64,000 nt of DNA from Nostoc sp. KVJ3 (GCF_026127265.1 NZ_WWFG01000001.1:744001-808000); one strand, 5' to 3'. Counted from the first letter of the stretch, positions 8,182 through 18,104 are shown. Numbers and translations are program-made. Notes: generated from the sequence alone by a model not told the origin.

Positions 8182-8886
8182 TTAGAGGTTATTCGGGTTG
8201 ATTCCCTTTTGTTGTAATCTAGCTAAAAGTTCTTGAAGCTGTTGTTGTGTTTGCTCTAATTCTTGCTGTTGCTTAAATGTTACTTCTTCCGGTGTTGAGT
8301 ATCTATCACCATTTTCGTCATACCAATACAACCATTCTCGCGTGATTCTTTGGTAAGTTCCGCGATCGCGTCCAATGCCTAAACCAATTTCCGGCATCCA
8401 AACTTTATCACCTAGTTGTAAAATATATTCACCATTAACTAAACGATAAACTTCTAAACGCTGACGTTTTCGACGTAAGCGAGTTGGCGCATAAATCACA
8501 TAATACAAAATGCCTAATTGGGCATAATCTATTTTCTTTTGTTCATATTCAAAATTGTAAGTTTGGGAAACAATTTCTAACGATAAGATTGGGGAAATAC
8601 CATCTTCTTCCCAAAGTACATAACTAGAACGCCCATTTTCTCCAACAAAACGTTCTACACCCAAACTTAAAAACCCATCGGGGACAATGGCAGGTTTATT
8701 GGCTGTATAATAAATTCCCATATTGATCCCAAAAAACCAATCATCACGGGTTTGCCAAATAGCAGCTAATATTGCTAACAATAAGTTGGGAATTAATATT
8801 TGTAGTTCGTTATCCACAGGTGTGTCATCAGAATCCGGCAATTCTGCTGATGAAGGTAAGCACTCTAATGGATTGTAGTTGAACAT
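8182..8886 (-). CDS. Uma2 family endonuclease-like protein (DUF820)
   Basis: 234 residues. It shows the cyanobacterial Uma2/DUF820 pattern: PAIVPDGFLSLGVERF, SPILSLEIVS, then KKIDYAQLGILYYVIYAP, which supply the Asp, Glu and Lys of a PD-(D/E)XK-like fold. The C-terminal about 35 residues are Gln-rich and predicted coiled coil (EQTQQQLQELLARLQQKG). These genes are present in dozens of copies in Nostocales; their cellular role is unsettled. It converges tail-to-tail with the truncated PLD gene. The start is ATG at 8886. Confidence 0.85.
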   Translation of the reverse strand: MFNYNPLECLPSSAELPDSDDTPVDNELQILIPNLLLAILAAIWQTRDDWFFGINMGIYYTANKPAIVPDGFLSLGVERFVGENGRSSYVLWEEDGISPILSLEIVSQTYNFEYEQKKIDYAQLGILYYVIYAPTRLRRKRQRLEVYRLVNGEYILQLGDKVWMPEIGLGIGRDRGTYQRITREWLYWYDENGDRYSTPEEVTFKQQQELEQTQQQLQELLARLQQKGINPNNL

Positions 8887-9169
8887 AAACAGTTTTCAGT
8901 AAATTTAAACTTGATAACCAGTTGCTTAGTTACCTTTATTGCTTTGTGTAATTCCTTGACTTAAGTAAATATCGATTTTGGTGATATCTTAGACAATTTA
9001 CTACGTATCTAGGCTTTGAGTGCAGGAGTCACTGAAAACTCATTTCTTTAGTTTATCTAAAGTCACATCTAAGTTCTCAAATTACCTTCCTAAGATAGAA
9101 GCAGCAACCATAAGTTGCCATACACAACTAAAACCCAATTTACAGCTAGTGGCTGCGGAGAACATAAAA

Positions 9170-10219
9170 ATGGCTAAAACGCCAGAATCCTTAGAATCGT
9201 CTATCAATGAAATTACAGACTTAGCTCTAGATCGTGATTGTACAACCTTATCCCGTCACGTTCTCCAGCAACTTCAGAGTTTTTCGCCAGATGCCCAAGA
9301 TTTAAGTGCGCTGATGAATCGCATCGCCTTGGCAGGTAAACTTATTTCTCGCCGCATGAGTCGCGCTGGTTTAATGGAAGGTGTTCTTGGTTTTACGGGG
9401 GAAGTTAATGTCCAAGGAGAATCCGTCAAAAAGATGGATGTCTACGCCAATGATGTGTTTATCTCAGTTTTTAAGCAAAGCGGCTTAGTATGTCGCCTCG
9501 CTTCTGAGGAAATGGAAAACCCCTATTACATCCCGGAAAATTGCCCTATTGGTCGCTATACCCTGTTATATGACCCAATTGATGGCTCATCCAATACTGA
9601 TAATAATCTCAGCTTAGGTTCCATTTTTGCCATTCGCCAACAAGAAGGAACTGATAGCGATGGTAAAGCAACTGACCTCCTCACCAATGGACGGAAGCAA
9701 CTCGCTGCCGGATACATCCTGTATGGGCCTTGCACCATGCTGGTTTATACTATTGGTAAGGGCGTTCATTCCTTTGTTCTCGATCCCAGCTTAGGAGAGT
9801 TTATTCTCACCGAAGAAAATATCCGCATTCCTAACCACGGTTCCGTTTACAGCGTGAATGAGGGTAACTTCTGGCAGTGGGAAGAATCGATTCGAGAATA
9901 TATCCGCTATGTTCATCGCACAGAAGGCTACAGCGCTCGTTATAGCGGTGCAATGGTAAGCGATATCCATAGAATTTTGGTTCAAGGCGGTGTATTTCTC
10001 TACCCAGGCACAATTCAAAAACCAGAAGGGAAATTGCGCTTGCTTTATGAAACCGCTCCTCTTGCCTTTTTGATTGAGCAAGCTGGCGGTCGTGCTACTA
10101 CAGGATTGGTAAATATCTTGGATGTAGTGCCGAATAAACTGCATCACCGCACACCTTTAATTATTGGTAGCAAAGAAGATGTAGCAAAGGTGGAGTCTTT
10201 TATTCAAAACGGACACTAG
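9170..10219 (+). CDS. fbp: Fructose-1,6-bisphosphatase class I
   Basis: 349 residues from the ATG at 9170 ([10 protein letters not shown]), which has GGAG nine bases upstream at 9157-9160. The frame is open 50 codons further upstream, but that segment has no family similarity and would make the enzyme too long. DPIDGSSN (about 135-142) is the metal-binding phosphosugar-phosphatase motif; KMDVYAND and the [16 protein letters not shown] region are also typical. The enzyme hydrolyses fructose-1,6-bisphosphate to fructose-6-phosphate, which glucose-6-phosphate isomerase can return to the oxidative pentose-phosphate pathway. It is the first gene of fbp-tal-zwf-opcA, the order known as an operon in Nostoc punctiforme. 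Confidence 0.95.
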   Translation: MAKTPESLESSINEITDLALDRDCTTLSRHVLQQLQSFSPDAQDLSALMNRIALAGKLISRRMSRAGLMEGVLGFTGEVNVQGESVKKMDVYANDVFISVFKQSGLVCRLASEEMENPYYIPENCPIGRYTLLYDPIDGSSNTDNNLSLGSIFAIRQQEGTDSDGKATDLLTNGRKQLAAGYILYGPCTMLVYTIGKGVHSFVLDPSLGEFILTEENIRIPNHGSVYSVNEGNFWQWEESIREYIRYVHRTEGYSARYSGAMVSDIHRILVQGGVFLYPGTIQKPEGKLRLLYETAPLAFLIEQAGGRATTGLVNILDVVPNKLHHRTPLIIGSKEDVAKVESFIQNGH

Positions 10220-10491
10220 AAGATAATTCGTAATTCGTAGTTACTGTTACGTAAGGGTTTTAGACGTTTTATTTCTTTAGTGCTGTACTCTCATCTGCCA
10301 TTAATTAAACGTTAATCATGGTGATTTAGGATTAGGGATGCAAAGTAGCAATTTTTGAAGATCAATTAAGGATTATCTCAGCTGGCCGATGCGATAAGTG
10401 ATTGGCAACGCCACAATTCAAAAGTAAGCATTAATGCGTTTTGCCAACTTTACTTAGAAACATCACTATACAGGAGTGAAATAAACTAGCT

Positions 10492-11637
10492 ATGGCTACC
10501 AATCATCTACTAGAAATTAAGCAATACGGTCAAAGTATCTGGATGGATAATTTGACCCGTGACATTATTCAATCAGGTGAACTCAAAAACATGGTTGAAA
10601 ATCAAGGTATATCTGGGATTACTTCTAACCCGGCTATCTTTGAGAAAGCGATCGCTGGTAATGTTATTTATGATGCCGATATCGAAGCCGGAGTTCGGGC
10701 TGGCTTACCGACATACAAAATTTACGAATCCCTAGTTTTTGCAGATATCCGTAATGCTTGTGATATTTTACGCCCTGTTTATGAAGCCTCGGATAGACTA
10801 GATGGTTATGTGAGTATTGAAGTACCACCAACCATTGCCGATGATACTGAAGCAACAATTAAGGAAGCTCGCCGCTATTACCAAGAAATTGGACGGGAAA
10901 ATGTAATGATTAAAATTCCCGGTACAAAACCTGGTTTACCAGCAGCAGAACAGGTAATAGCCGATGGGATTAATGTCAACATTACGCTGTTATTTTCTGT
11001 AGAAAGCTACGTAAACACAGCTTGGGCATATATTCGTGGCTTAGAAAAACGGGTAGCTGAAGGTAAAGACATTAGTAGAATTGCTTCAGTCGCTAGCTTC
11101 TTCCTCAGCCGAATTGATAGCAACATTGATGCCAAAATAGATGCTAAGTTGAAAAAAGGCGTTGATGATATTGCCGTGGAAGCAAAGCTAAAAGCTGTGA
11201 AAGGGAAAGTAGCGATCGCAAACGCTAAGGTAGCATACCAAGAATACAAGAAAATCATCGAGAGCGATCGCTGGCAAGCCTTGGTAGCCAAAGGGGGCAC
11301 AGTCCAACGGCTACTTTGGGCTAGTACCAGTACCAAAGACCCCAACTACCGCGACGTAATGTATATCGAAGAGTTAGTTGGGCAAGATACCGTTAACACT
11401 GTACCACCAGCAACAATTAAAGCTTGTGCCGATCATTGTAACGTGAGCGATCGCTTAGAAACAGACGTAGATAACGCTTACACGCTGATCGAAAACCTCA
11501 AAGATCCCGACATCAACATCGATCTCGATACCGTCATGGATGAACTGTTAGTAGAAGGTATTGACAAATTCATCCAGCCCTTCCAGTCCTTGATGAACTC
11601 TTTAGAAGACAAGATCAAGGTATTGTCACCAGTGTAG
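10492..11637 (+). CDS. tal: Transaldolase
   Basis: 381 residues, the long transaldolase type common in cyanobacteria. [25 protein letters not shown] and [14 protein letters not shown] are diagnostic; the Schiff-base lysine is expected in the last block near residue 141. It moves a dihydroxyacetone unit between sugar phosphates in the non-oxidative pentose-phosphate branch. It starts at ATG 10492, with AGGAG well upstream (about 15 bases). The 272-bp gap after fbp may hold a second promoter. The stop at 11635-11637 is directly followed by the repeat-rich spacer before zwf. Confidence 0.95.
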   Translation: MATNHLLEIKQYGQSIWMDNLTRDIIQSGELKNMVENQGISGITSNPAIFEKAIAGNVIYDADIEAGVRAGLPTYKIYESLVFADIRNACDILRPVYEASDRLDGYVSIEVPPTIADDTEATIKEARRYYQEIGRENVMIKIPGTKPGLPAAEQVIADGINVNITLLFSVESYVNTAWAYIRGLEKRVAEGKDISRIASVASFFLSRIDSNIDAKIDAKLKKGVDDIAVEAKLKAVKGKVAIANAKVAYQEYKKIIESDRWQALVAKGGTVQRLLWASTSTKDPNYRDVMYIEELVGQDTVNTVPPATIKACADHCNVSDRLETDVDNAYTLIENLKDPDINIDLDTVMDELLVEGIDKFIQPFQSLMNSLEDKIKVLSPV

Positions 11638-11640
11638 GGA

Positions 11641-11802
11641 GTGGGGAGTGGGGAAGAAGCAAGGGGGCAGGGGGCAGGGAGCAGGGGAAGAAAAACTATT
11701 AGCCCAATTCTCAATGCCCAATGCCCAATTCTCAATGCCCAATTCCCAATTCCCAATTCCCAATCTCAAAAATCCAAAACCCAAAATCCAAAATCCAAAA
11801 TT
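11641..11802 (+). repeat. Heptad STRR block between tal and zwf
   Basis: After a G-rich GGGGCAG/GGGCAGG run the spacer consists of degenerate 7-mers: CCCAATG, CTCAATG, CCCAATT, then CCAAAAT and CCCAAAA. The block ends only a few bases before the zwf ATG and replaces any recognisable ribosome site. This is the STRR class of Nostocaceae. The frame stays open across it, but the translation is low complexity and unlikely to be part of the enzyme. Confidence 0.75.
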
Positions 11803-11805
11803 CCT

Positions 11806-13335
11806 ATGGTTAGTCTGCTAGAAAATCCCTTGCGCGTTGGCCTGCAACAACAAGGGATGGCTGAACCCCAAATTATAGTTATCTTTGGCGCTTCTGGTGA
11901 TCTCACCTGGCGCAAATTAGTGCCAGCCCTTTACAAATTGCGGCGAGAACGGCGCATCCCCCCAGAAACTACCATTGTTGGTGTAGCGCGTCGAGAATGG
12001 AGCCATGAATACTTCCGCGAACAAATGCAGAAGGGCATGGAAGAGGCACATCCTGATGTCGATTTAGGGGAACTCTGGCAAGACTTCTCTCAAGGACTTT
12101 TCTACAGTCCTGGGGATATAGACAACCCCGAAGGCTACCAGAAACTAAAAACCTTATTGAGTGAATTAGACGAAAAACGGGGCACGCGAGGTAATCGGAT
12201 GTTCTACCTCTCCGTTGCCCCTTCATTCTTTCCTGAAGCGATTAAGCAGCTAGGAAGCGGTGGAATGCTAGAAGATCCCTACAAACATCGTCTAGTAATT
12301 GAAAAACCCTTTGGTCGGGACTTGGCTTCTGCCCAAAGTCTTAACCAAGTGGTACAAAAATATTGCAAAGAAAATCAAGTATATCGCATTGACCACTACT
12401 TGGGTAAAGAAACAGTCCAGAATTTGCTGGTGTTTCGCTTTGCCAATGCAATTTTTGAACCCTTGTGGAATCGTCAATTTGTTGACCACGTGCAAATTAC
12501 CGTAGCAGAAACCGTGGGCGTAGAAGACCGTGCTGGCTACTATGAAAGCGCCGGCGCACTGCGGGATATGTTGCAAAATCACCTCATGCAACTTTACTGC
12601 TTAACGGCAATGGAAGCACCCAACGCAATGGATGCCGACAGCATCCGCACAGAAAAAGTGAAGGTACTTCGAGCTACTCGTTTAGCTGATGTTCACAATT
12701 TGGCACGGTCAGCAGTCCGTGGTCAATACAGTGCTGGCTGGATGAAGGGTGAAGCAGTGCCAGGGTATCGGACAGAACCAGGCGTTGACCCCAATTCCAC
12801 CACACCAACTTATGTAGCGATGAAGTTTTTGGTAGACAACTGGCGCTGGAAAGGTGTTCCTTTCTACTTGCGGACTGGAAAGCGGATGCCGAAAAAAGTC
12901 AGTGAGATTGCCATTCACTTCCGCGAAGTTCCATCTCGGATGTTCCAATCTGCCGCCCAACAGACAAACGCCAATATTTTGACGATGCGGATTCAGCCAA
13001 ATGAAGGTATTTCCCTGCGTTTTGATGTGAAAATGCCAGGTGCAGAATTCCGCACCCGTTCCGTTGATATGGACTTTAGTTATGGTTCCTTCGGCATTCA
13101 AGCAACATCCGATGCCTACGATCGCTTATTCCTTGATTGTATGATGGGCGATCAAACATTGTTCACCCGGGCAGACGAAGTAGAAGCAGCTTGGCAAGTA
13201 GTAACACCAGCCCTTTCCGTTTGGGATGCACCCGCCGATCCAAATACTATTCCCCAATACGAAGCCGGGACTTGGGAACCAGCAGAAGCAGAATTCTTAA
13301 TTAACCAGGATGGCCGTCGCTGGCGCAGACTCTAA
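11806..13335 (+). CDS. zwf: Glucose-6-phosphate 1-dehydrogenase
   Basis: 509 residues from ATG 11806 ([17 protein letters not shown]), the expected cyanobacterial length. The NADP-binding motif [13 protein letters not shown] lies near residue 27, and the active-site block [14 protein letters not shown] near 193-206. It oxidises glucose-6-phosphate with NADP+, the entry step of the oxidative pentose-phosphate pathway, supplying NADPH in the dark and in heterocysts. Cyanobacterial Zwf needs OpcA, encoded next, for activity. The upstream open frame is repeat sequence and was excluded. With STRR up to the start codon, translation may depend on coupling or a leader structure. Confidence 0.96.
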   Translation: MVSLLENPLRVGLQQQGMAEPQIIVIFGASGDLTWRKLVPALYKLRRERRIPPETTIVGVARREWSHEYFREQMQKGMEEAHPDVDLGELWQDFSQGLFYSPGDIDNPEGYQKLKTLLSELDEKRGTRGNRMFYLSVAPSFFPEAIKQLGSGGMLEDPYKHRLVIEKPFGRDLASAQSLNQVVQKYCKENQVYRIDHYLGKETVQNLLVFRFANAIFEPLWNRQFVDHVQITVAETVGVEDRAGYYESAGALRDMLQNHLMQLYCLTAMEAPNAMDADSIRTEKVKVLRATRLADVHNLARSAVRGQYSAGWMKGEAVPGYRTEPGVDPNSTTPTYVAMKFLVDNWRWKGVPFYLRTGKRMPKKVSEIAIHFREVPSRMFQSAAQQTNANILTMRIQPNEGISLRFDVKMPGAEFRTRSVDMDFSYGSFGIQATSDAYDRLFLDCMMGDQTLFTRADEVEAAWQVVTPALSVWDAPADPNTIPQYEAGTWEPAEAEFLINQDGRRWRRL

Positions 13336-13343
13336 GATTTTAG

Positions 13344-13486
13344 ATTTTAGATTTTAGATTGGGGACGGCGAAATAGGGGATGGGTAATAGAGAATATAAA
13401 AAACTATTACCACTTACTAATTACCAGTTCTTAATCCAAAATCTCAAATCTCAAATCCAAAATCCAAAATCTAAAATCCAAAACTT
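13344..13486. repeat. Heptad STRR inverted pair between zwf and opcA
   Basis: Just after the zwf stop come GATTTTA units; just before opcA come CAAAATC/CAAATCT/CTAAAAT units, their complement. The two blocks could pair around about 70 nt of central sequence. As in the tal-zwf spacer, the repeats run up to the start codon and no ribosome site is visible. Confidence 0.7.
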
Positions 13487-13489
13487 CTT

Positions 13490-14848
13490 ATGCCTACCCA
13501 AACTTCTACTATTTTTTCACTTCAGGCACCAAAAGATATTTCGCTGAACGAAATAGATACGGAACTGAATCAAATTTGGCAAAGTTACGGCATTACTGGC
13601 GATGACGGTGGACTTCCCAGTGCTACTAGGGCAACAACATTTACTTTAGTGGTCTATGAACCAGAAGAAACTCAGTATTTGTTAGCTGCTTTGGGATTTT
13701 ATAACGGCCCAATTGATGGGATTTTAGGGCCACAGATGGCAGCAGCGTTGCGGGAAGTGCAAAATAAAAATGGTCTGCCAGAAACCGGAACAGCAACACT
13801 AGAAACTCTCACTGTATTACGAGAAGAATTCTCTAAAGGTCAACGAAACGGATCTGGAGGACAACAGATAAATAGCGCCGCCAGCCCCAGAATTGCTGAT
13901 GAGATCGCTCTCCGCAACCCCTGCCGGATCATTGCGCTATTTCCCATTGCTGGCGAAGATGAAGGAGTTAAGGCTCAAGTTTCTGCCTATTGCCCCATCC
14001 AAAAGCAATCTTCAAGCACACTTATCTGCTGCGAATACATTACTCTCAGTGGAACTGCTGCTGCTTTAGAACGCATCGGTGGCATGATTCCAGCATTGTT
14101 GATTGGTGGCTTGCCGAAGTTTCTCTGGTGGAAGGCAACACCAGACCCTAATAACGGTCTATTCAAGCGCCTAGCAGCAGTCTGCAATAATGTGATTGTA
14201 GATTCTTGCAACTTTAACGAACCAGAAAGTGATTTACTCCACCTACAAGAGTTGGTAGAAACGGGTGTACCTTTAGCTGATTTGAACTGGCGTCGTCTTG
14301 CATCATGGCAAGAATTGACAGCTGAAGCCTACGATTCTCCTAAGCGTCGCGCCGCCATCAAAGAAATTGATCGCGTTACGATTGATTATGAAAAAGGCAA
14401 CCCCGCTCAAGCTTTGCTGTTTTTGGGTTGGCTGGCAAGTCGTCTGCAATGGCAGCCAGTTTCTTATCATAAGGAAACCGGTGATTATGACATCACTCGC
14501 ATCCATTTTATTTCTCAAGATCAGCGACAAGTAGAAGCCGAATTAGCAGGAGTTCCGGTTGCCGATGTGGGCGATATTATTGGTGACTTGATTGCCTTGC
14601 GCCTCAGTTCAACAAATTCTGAGGCAGACTGTGGTACAGTTATCTGCTCGGAAACTGGTGGTTGTATGCGGATGGAAACACACGGCGGGGCCCAATCTGC
14701 CGGTCTGTTTCAACAGGTGACTTCACTTTCGGAACAAAAGGCGGAAGCATTGCTGAGTCAGCAGGTGCAACGCTGGGGTCGTGAGTCCCTTTTTGAAGAA
14801 AGCCTGGGAGTGACAGCGAATATTTTCAAATTGGAAACAAATAGTTAG
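13490..14848 (+). CDS. opcA: Glucose-6-phosphate dehydrogenase assembly/allosteric protein OpcA
   Basis: 452 residues. OpcA hallmarks include PALLIGGLPKFLWWKATPDP, LADLNWRRLASWQELTAEAY and the C-terminal GGCMRMETHGG. An insert at about 62-106 (TQYLLAALGFYNGPIDGILG, AAALREVQNKNGLPETG) resembles a peptidoglycan-binding-1 repeat, as in other cyanobacterial OpcA proteins. OpcA binds Zwf, promotes its active oligomer and makes it responsive to thioredoxin in heterocystous species. Several cysteines, including a CGTVICSETGGC cluster, could be redox sites; that is inference. It is the last gene before a strong terminator. Confidence 0.93.
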   Translation: MPTQTSTIFSLQAPKDISLNEIDTELNQIWQSYGITGDDGGLPSATRATTFTLVVYEPEETQYLLAALGFYNGPIDGILGPQMAAALREVQNKNGLPETGTATLETLTVLREEFSKGQRNGSGGQQINSAASPRIADEIALRNPCRIIALFPIAGEDEGVKAQVSAYCPIQKQSSSTLICCEYITLSGTAAALERIGGMIPALLIGGLPKFLWWKATPDPNNGLFKRLAAVCNNVIVDSCNFNEPESDLLHLQELVETGVPLADLNWRRLASWQELTAEAYDSPKRRAAIKEIDRVTIDYEKGNPAQALLFLGWLASRLQWQPVSYHKETGDYDITRIHFISQDQRQVEAELAGVPVADVGDIIGDLIALRLSSTNSEADCGTVICSETGGCMRMETHGGAQSAGLFQQVTSLSEQKAEALLSQQVQRWGRESLFEESLGVTANIFKLETNS

Positions 14849-14898
14849 TTTCGTCTGGAAAGAATAAAAGTTACCACAATTGCGAAAAAAAATAGAAG

Positions 14899-14942
14899 CC
14901 CTTCAGATTTTTGAATATTTCAATCATCTGGAGGGTTTTTCT
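14899..14942 (+). terminator. Rho-independent terminator after opcA
   Basis: CCCTTCAGAT (14899-14908) pairs with ATCTGGAGGG (14926-14935) with one G-T pair, followed by TTTTTCT. It lies about 50 bp past the opcA stop and closes the fbp-tal-zwf-opcA unit. Confidence 0.85.
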
Positions 14943-14965
14943 ATTAGACATCTGGTGAAAAAGAA

Positions 14966-15146
14966 TGTGGAGACGCAATACGGTTCGGTTAAGGTTTTTT
15001 GATGGAAATTCTAGAGCGTCAAGACGAAAAAATGATTATTGTAGAGACGGCGATTCATCGCGTCTCTTGCTTTAACCGAACAAAGACGCGATAAATCGCC
15101 GTCTCCACAAGGGTTGTGGATAACGCATATTTAATTTCTGGAGATG
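14966..15146. repeat. Nested repeats: MITE-like family C inside family B palindrome
   Basis: The outer parts TGTGGAGACG (14966) and CGTCTCCACA (about 15099-15110) form family B arms, followed by the family B tail AAGGGTTGTGGATAAC. Between them sits a unit bounded by CGGTTCGGTTAA (about 14981) and TTTAACCGAAC (about 15071-15081) with an inner GAGACGGCGAT/ATCGCGTCTC hairpin. The same bounded unit occurs alone at 18105-18230. The arrangement reads as one small element landing in another. It fills the opcA-GST spacer. Confidence 0.65.
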
Positions 15147-15156
15147 TCGCGACTCG

Positions 15157-15789
15157 TTAAAAGGATACGTCGTATGTGCCTCCGCGCTCAAGCGCACGTT
15201 TGTAAGCAGGTCGCCCATGAATGCGATCGACAAATTCTTTGAGTTTTGGCCGGTTCTCGACTTCTTGGGGGAGCGTCGCGACTACTTCCAAAGGAAAGCT
15301 CATTTGGATATCGGCGGCGGTAAATTCCTTACCTGTAAACCACGTATTTTTATTTAGTTCGCCTTCTATGTAGTCAAAGTGAAGTTTAATTTGGGGCGCG
15401 ACGAATCCGCTAATCACGCTGCTGTCCCCTGCCCCGAAATTATTCAATATCAGCCGCATTACCAAAGGTGGCATTGCAGAGCCTTCGGCGTAATGCAGCC
15501 AATACTTGTAGCGCAAATACTCAGGCGTACCGGATGCTGGGACTAGCTGACCATTTCCGTAGCGATCGACGAGGTATTCGATAATCGCGCCCGACTCAGC
15601 GATCGCCAAGTCTCCATCTGTAATTACTGGTGATTTACCGAGTGGATGGACTTGACGCAGCGATTCTGGTGCAAGCATCGTCTTGGCATCGCGTTCATAG
15701 AACTTGATTTCGTATTCGATACCTAATTCTTCTAGCAACCACAGTACACGCTGCGATCGCGAGTTGTTCAGATGATGCACAATTATCAT
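15157..15789 (-). CDS. Glutathione S-transferase family protein
   Basis: 210 residues. The N-terminal thioredoxin-like domain shows LNNSRSQRVLWLLEELG, HPLGKSPVITDGDLAIAESGAIIEYLVDRY, with the cis-Pro and ES glutathione-binding pair; the alpha-helical C-terminal domain includes FTAADIQMSFPLE. A Ser in NNSRSQR is the likely catalytic residue, resembling beta/theta-type bacterial GSTs. It would conjugate or reduce electrophiles in the cytosol; the substrate is unknown. The ATG at 15789 is preceded by AGAGGAA. It is divergent from cbiA. Confidence 0.9.
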   Translation of the reverse strand: MIIVHHLNNSRSQRVLWLLEELGIEYEIKFYERDAKTMLAPESLRQVHPLGKSPVITDGDLAIAESGAIIEYLVDRYGNGQLVPASGTPEYLRYKYWLHYAEGSAMPPLVMRLILNNFGAGDSSVISGFVAPQIKLHFDYIEGELNKNTWFTGKEFTAADIQMSFPLEVVATLPQEVENRPKLKEFVDRIHGRPAYKRALERGGTYDVSF

Positions 15790-15950
15790 AAAACGTTCCT
15801 CTTTTGGTAACTTATTACTATCTGATATCGGCTAATCTCCAAATATATTATTAGACAGATTTTTCCAGCCTAACTCCCCTAATTGGCTAGTTTTCTTGTT
15901 TCTAATTGGTATAAGTTTGAGTTAGTTTAAAAATCTAATTTGTTTCATTT

Positions 15951-17327
15951 ATGGCTTTAGTCATTGCCGGGGAACGTAGTGGAGTGGGCAAGACAACAGT
16001 CACTCTTACCCTTTTAGCATCTTTACGTCGTCGCGATCGCCTGGTGCAATCTTTTAAGGTAGGCCCAGACTACATCGATCCAATGTTTCATCAACACGTA
16101 ACTGGTCTTCCTTGTCGCAATTTAGACCCAGTGTTAACTTCCGAAACCTACGTTCAGCAATGTTTTGCCCGTTATAGTCAACTCAGTGAATATGCTCTCG
16201 TAGAAGGGGTAATGGGTTTATTTGATGGAATTGGACATGGGCAAGAAAAGCAAAAATCAACTGATTTTGCTAGTACGGCACATATTGCACGGCTTTTAGA
16301 TTTGCCTGTGGTGTTGGTAATAGATTGTAGTCGTTTATCTGGTTCTGTAGCTGCGATCGCTCACGGCTATCAATCTTTTGATCCGAGAATTAAAATAGCT
16401 GGGGTAGTATTAAATCGCGTGGGCAGCGATCGCCATCTCTCTCTCCTCAAAGATTCTCTAGAACCATTACAATTACCCATTATCGGCGTACTGCGTCGTC
16501 AAGATAACATCACAATTCCCGATCGCCATTTGGGTTTAGTTCCCACAGCAGAACTTCCCGAACTCAACGCTTTAATCGATCGCTTCGCCAATTTAGGAGA
16601 TACCTGTTTCGATTGGCAACATTTATTACCCCTGTTAAAATCAAAATCCCTCCCTCATCCCCCTCATCTCCCTCATTCCCCCTCCTCTGTTAGGATTGCA
16701 GTCGCCCGCGATCGCGCTTTTAATTTCTATTACCAAGACAATCTCGATTTGCTGCAACAACTTGGCGCAGAACTGGTTTTCTGGAGTCCCTTAGAAGATG
16801 CTGGATTACCAAAAGATGTGCAGGGAATGTATTTTGGGGGAGGTTTCCCAGAAGTTTTTGCCCAGCAACTAGCAGAAAATACCAGCGTTCGTGATGGGGT
16901 AAAAACAGCAATCCTCAAAGGAATGCCGACAGTTGCTGAATGCGGCGGATTAATGTATTTATGTGAGCAAATTATCGATTTTGAGGGTAAACCTTGGCCA
17001 ATGGCGGGAGTTTTACCAACATCTGCTGTCATGGGTGGGCGTTTAACTTTGGGTTATCGTCGCGCAGTAGCTTTGCAAGATAATCTCTTGGTGAAAATGG
17101 GTACAACTGTTTACGGACATGAATTTCATCGTTCCCATTTAACCTTAACTCCCAGTCAGCCCCTATTTGAAACTTCTCGCTACGATTGTGACGAAAATAT
17201 GGGATGCGAGGGATGGGGTTTACCTGCAAATGTTCACGCCTCTTATGTTCATCTGCATTGGGGAGAAAGTAGAGAAATTCCCCAGCAGTTTCTTAAAGAA
17301 TGTCGCAAGCTAGGATCTATAGATTAA
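15951..17327 (+). CDS. cbiA: Cobyrinic acid a,c-diamide synthase
   Basis: 458 residues, two domains. Residues 1-230: P-loop amidotransferase ATPase with GERSGVGKTT (7-16), KVGPDYIDPMFH and EGVMGLFDG. Residues about 245-455: class I glutamine amidotransferase-like domain with GGGFPEVFA and AECGG, whose Cys331 is the expected nucleophile. It amidates the a and c side chains of cobyrinate during corrin ring synthesis (ATP- and glutamine-dependent). The interdomain linker KSLPHPPHLPHSPSS (about nt 16650-16685) is a CCCTCAT-type repeat tract that appears to have entered the gene in frame. No other cobalamin genes adjoin. Confidence 0.93.
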   Translation: MALVIAGERSGVGKTTVTLTLLASLRRRDRLVQSFKVGPDYIDPMFHQHVTGLPCRNLDPVLTSETYVQQCFARYSQLSEYALVEGVMGLFDGIGHGQEKQKSTDFASTAHIARLLDLPVVLVIDCSRLSGSVAAIAHGYQSFDPRIKIAGVVLNRVGSDRHLSLLKDSLEPLQLPIIGVLRRQDNITIPDRHLGLVPTAELPELNALIDRFANLGDTCFDWQHLLPLLKSKSLPHPPHLPHSPSSVRIAVARDRAFNFYYQDNLDLLQQLGAELVFWSPLEDAGLPKDVQGMYFGGGFPEVFAQQLAENTSVRDGVKTAILKGMPTVAECGGLMYLCEQIIDFEGKPWPMAGVLPTSAVMGGRLTLGYRRAVALQDNLLVKMGTTVYGHEFHRSHLTLTPSQPLFETSRYDCDENMGCEGWGLPANVHASYVHLHWGESREIPQQFLKECRKLGSID

Positions 17328-17331
17328 AAAG

Positions 17332-17426
17332 TTAGGACTTACGCAAAAACCCTCTTAAACTCTCATTTCTCCGTGACCTCTGCGTTCTCTGTGGTTCGTT
17401 TTCCGTTACCCGTGCGTAAGTCCTAA
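17332..17426. repeat. MITE-like family D (TTAGGACTTACGCA ends), copy 1
   Basis: Perfect 14-bp inverted ends TTAGGACTTACGCA (17332-17345) and TGCGTAAGTCCTAA (17413-17426) enclose about 67 bp without coding potential. Further copies lie at 25667-25803 and 59079-59239 with different centres, so the ends and not the middle are conserved, as in non-autonomous elements. Confidence 0.75.
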
Positions 17427-17442
17427 AAGTATCAGACAACAA

Positions 17443-17883
17443 TTAACTCCGCAAAGAGGTGACACTCATATCGTCATTCAACTTGCGAATCAGACGGGAT
17501 AACTCACGAATAATATTCACCGCAATTTCAGGGGTTTCTTCGATCGCATCATACAATTGCTCTTGGGTCAGTTCCAAGAATTCGCAAGGTTCCAAAGTCG
17601 TTGCAGTGGCAGAACGAGGTTGAGTATCAAATACTGCCATCTCACCAAAGTATTTTCCTTGTTCCACCTCTGCAAGTAGTTTATTGCCAATGTGAACTTT
17701 AACCCGGCCTGACACGACAATATAGAGCGATCGCCCTTCTTCCCCTTGGCGAAAAATGGTGTAATTAGCTGGAAATGATAGTTCGTTCATCACTGAAGTG
17801 AGCCGTACAATAAAATCATCCCGCAATTCCTTAAAAATCGGGACTCGCCGGACAAATAATAAACGGTCAACACTGGTTAGCAT
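17443..17883 (-). CDS. Stand-alone cyclic-nucleotide-binding domain protein
   Basis: 146 residues with a CRP/FNR-type cNMP-binding fold: VRRVPIFKELRDDFIVRLTSVM, FPANYTIFRQGEEGRSLYIVVSGRVKVHIG, then the phosphate-binding cassette YFGEMAVFDTQPRSATATTLEPCEF. FGE and R-SA are the residues that contact the cyclic phosphate in CRP-like proteins, so cAMP or cGMP binding is plausible. There is no HTH domain, catalytic domain or membrane segment, so it is likely a binding subunit or adaptor. The ATG is at 17883. Confidence 0.85.
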   Translation of the reverse strand: MLTSVDRLLFVRRVPIFKELRDDFIVRLTSVMNELSFPANYTIFRQGEEGRSLYIVVSGRVKVHIGNKLLAEVEQGKYFGEMAVFDTQPRSATATTLEPCEFLELTQEQLYDAIEETPEIAVNIIRELSRLIRKLNDDMSVTSLRS

Positions 17884-18104
17884 AATTACAACTTAAACAT
17901 CAAACATTACTGTAAATTTTAAACCTGAAGCCAGAGCGCAATTAGTCATATTAACCGATGTTGAACACTAGCCGCCAAGAATATCTTAAATTTGACCCAC
18001 AGAAAACCACTTAATTTAGTCTGTTTTAAATCTGACTTGAAATTTTCCCCCTTTCCCCGTCGAGAAAAGGGGGGTTAGGCTTTTCCAAACGATCTAAATT
18101 GTCA

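Noticed and set aside
9020..9169. 50-codon N-terminal extension of fbp
   Set aside because: No similarity to FBPase, and ATG 9170 has GGAG nine bases upstream and matches the family start.
11641..11805. 55-codon extension of zwf
   Set aside because: The translation is heptad repeat sequence; the family start is ATG 11806.
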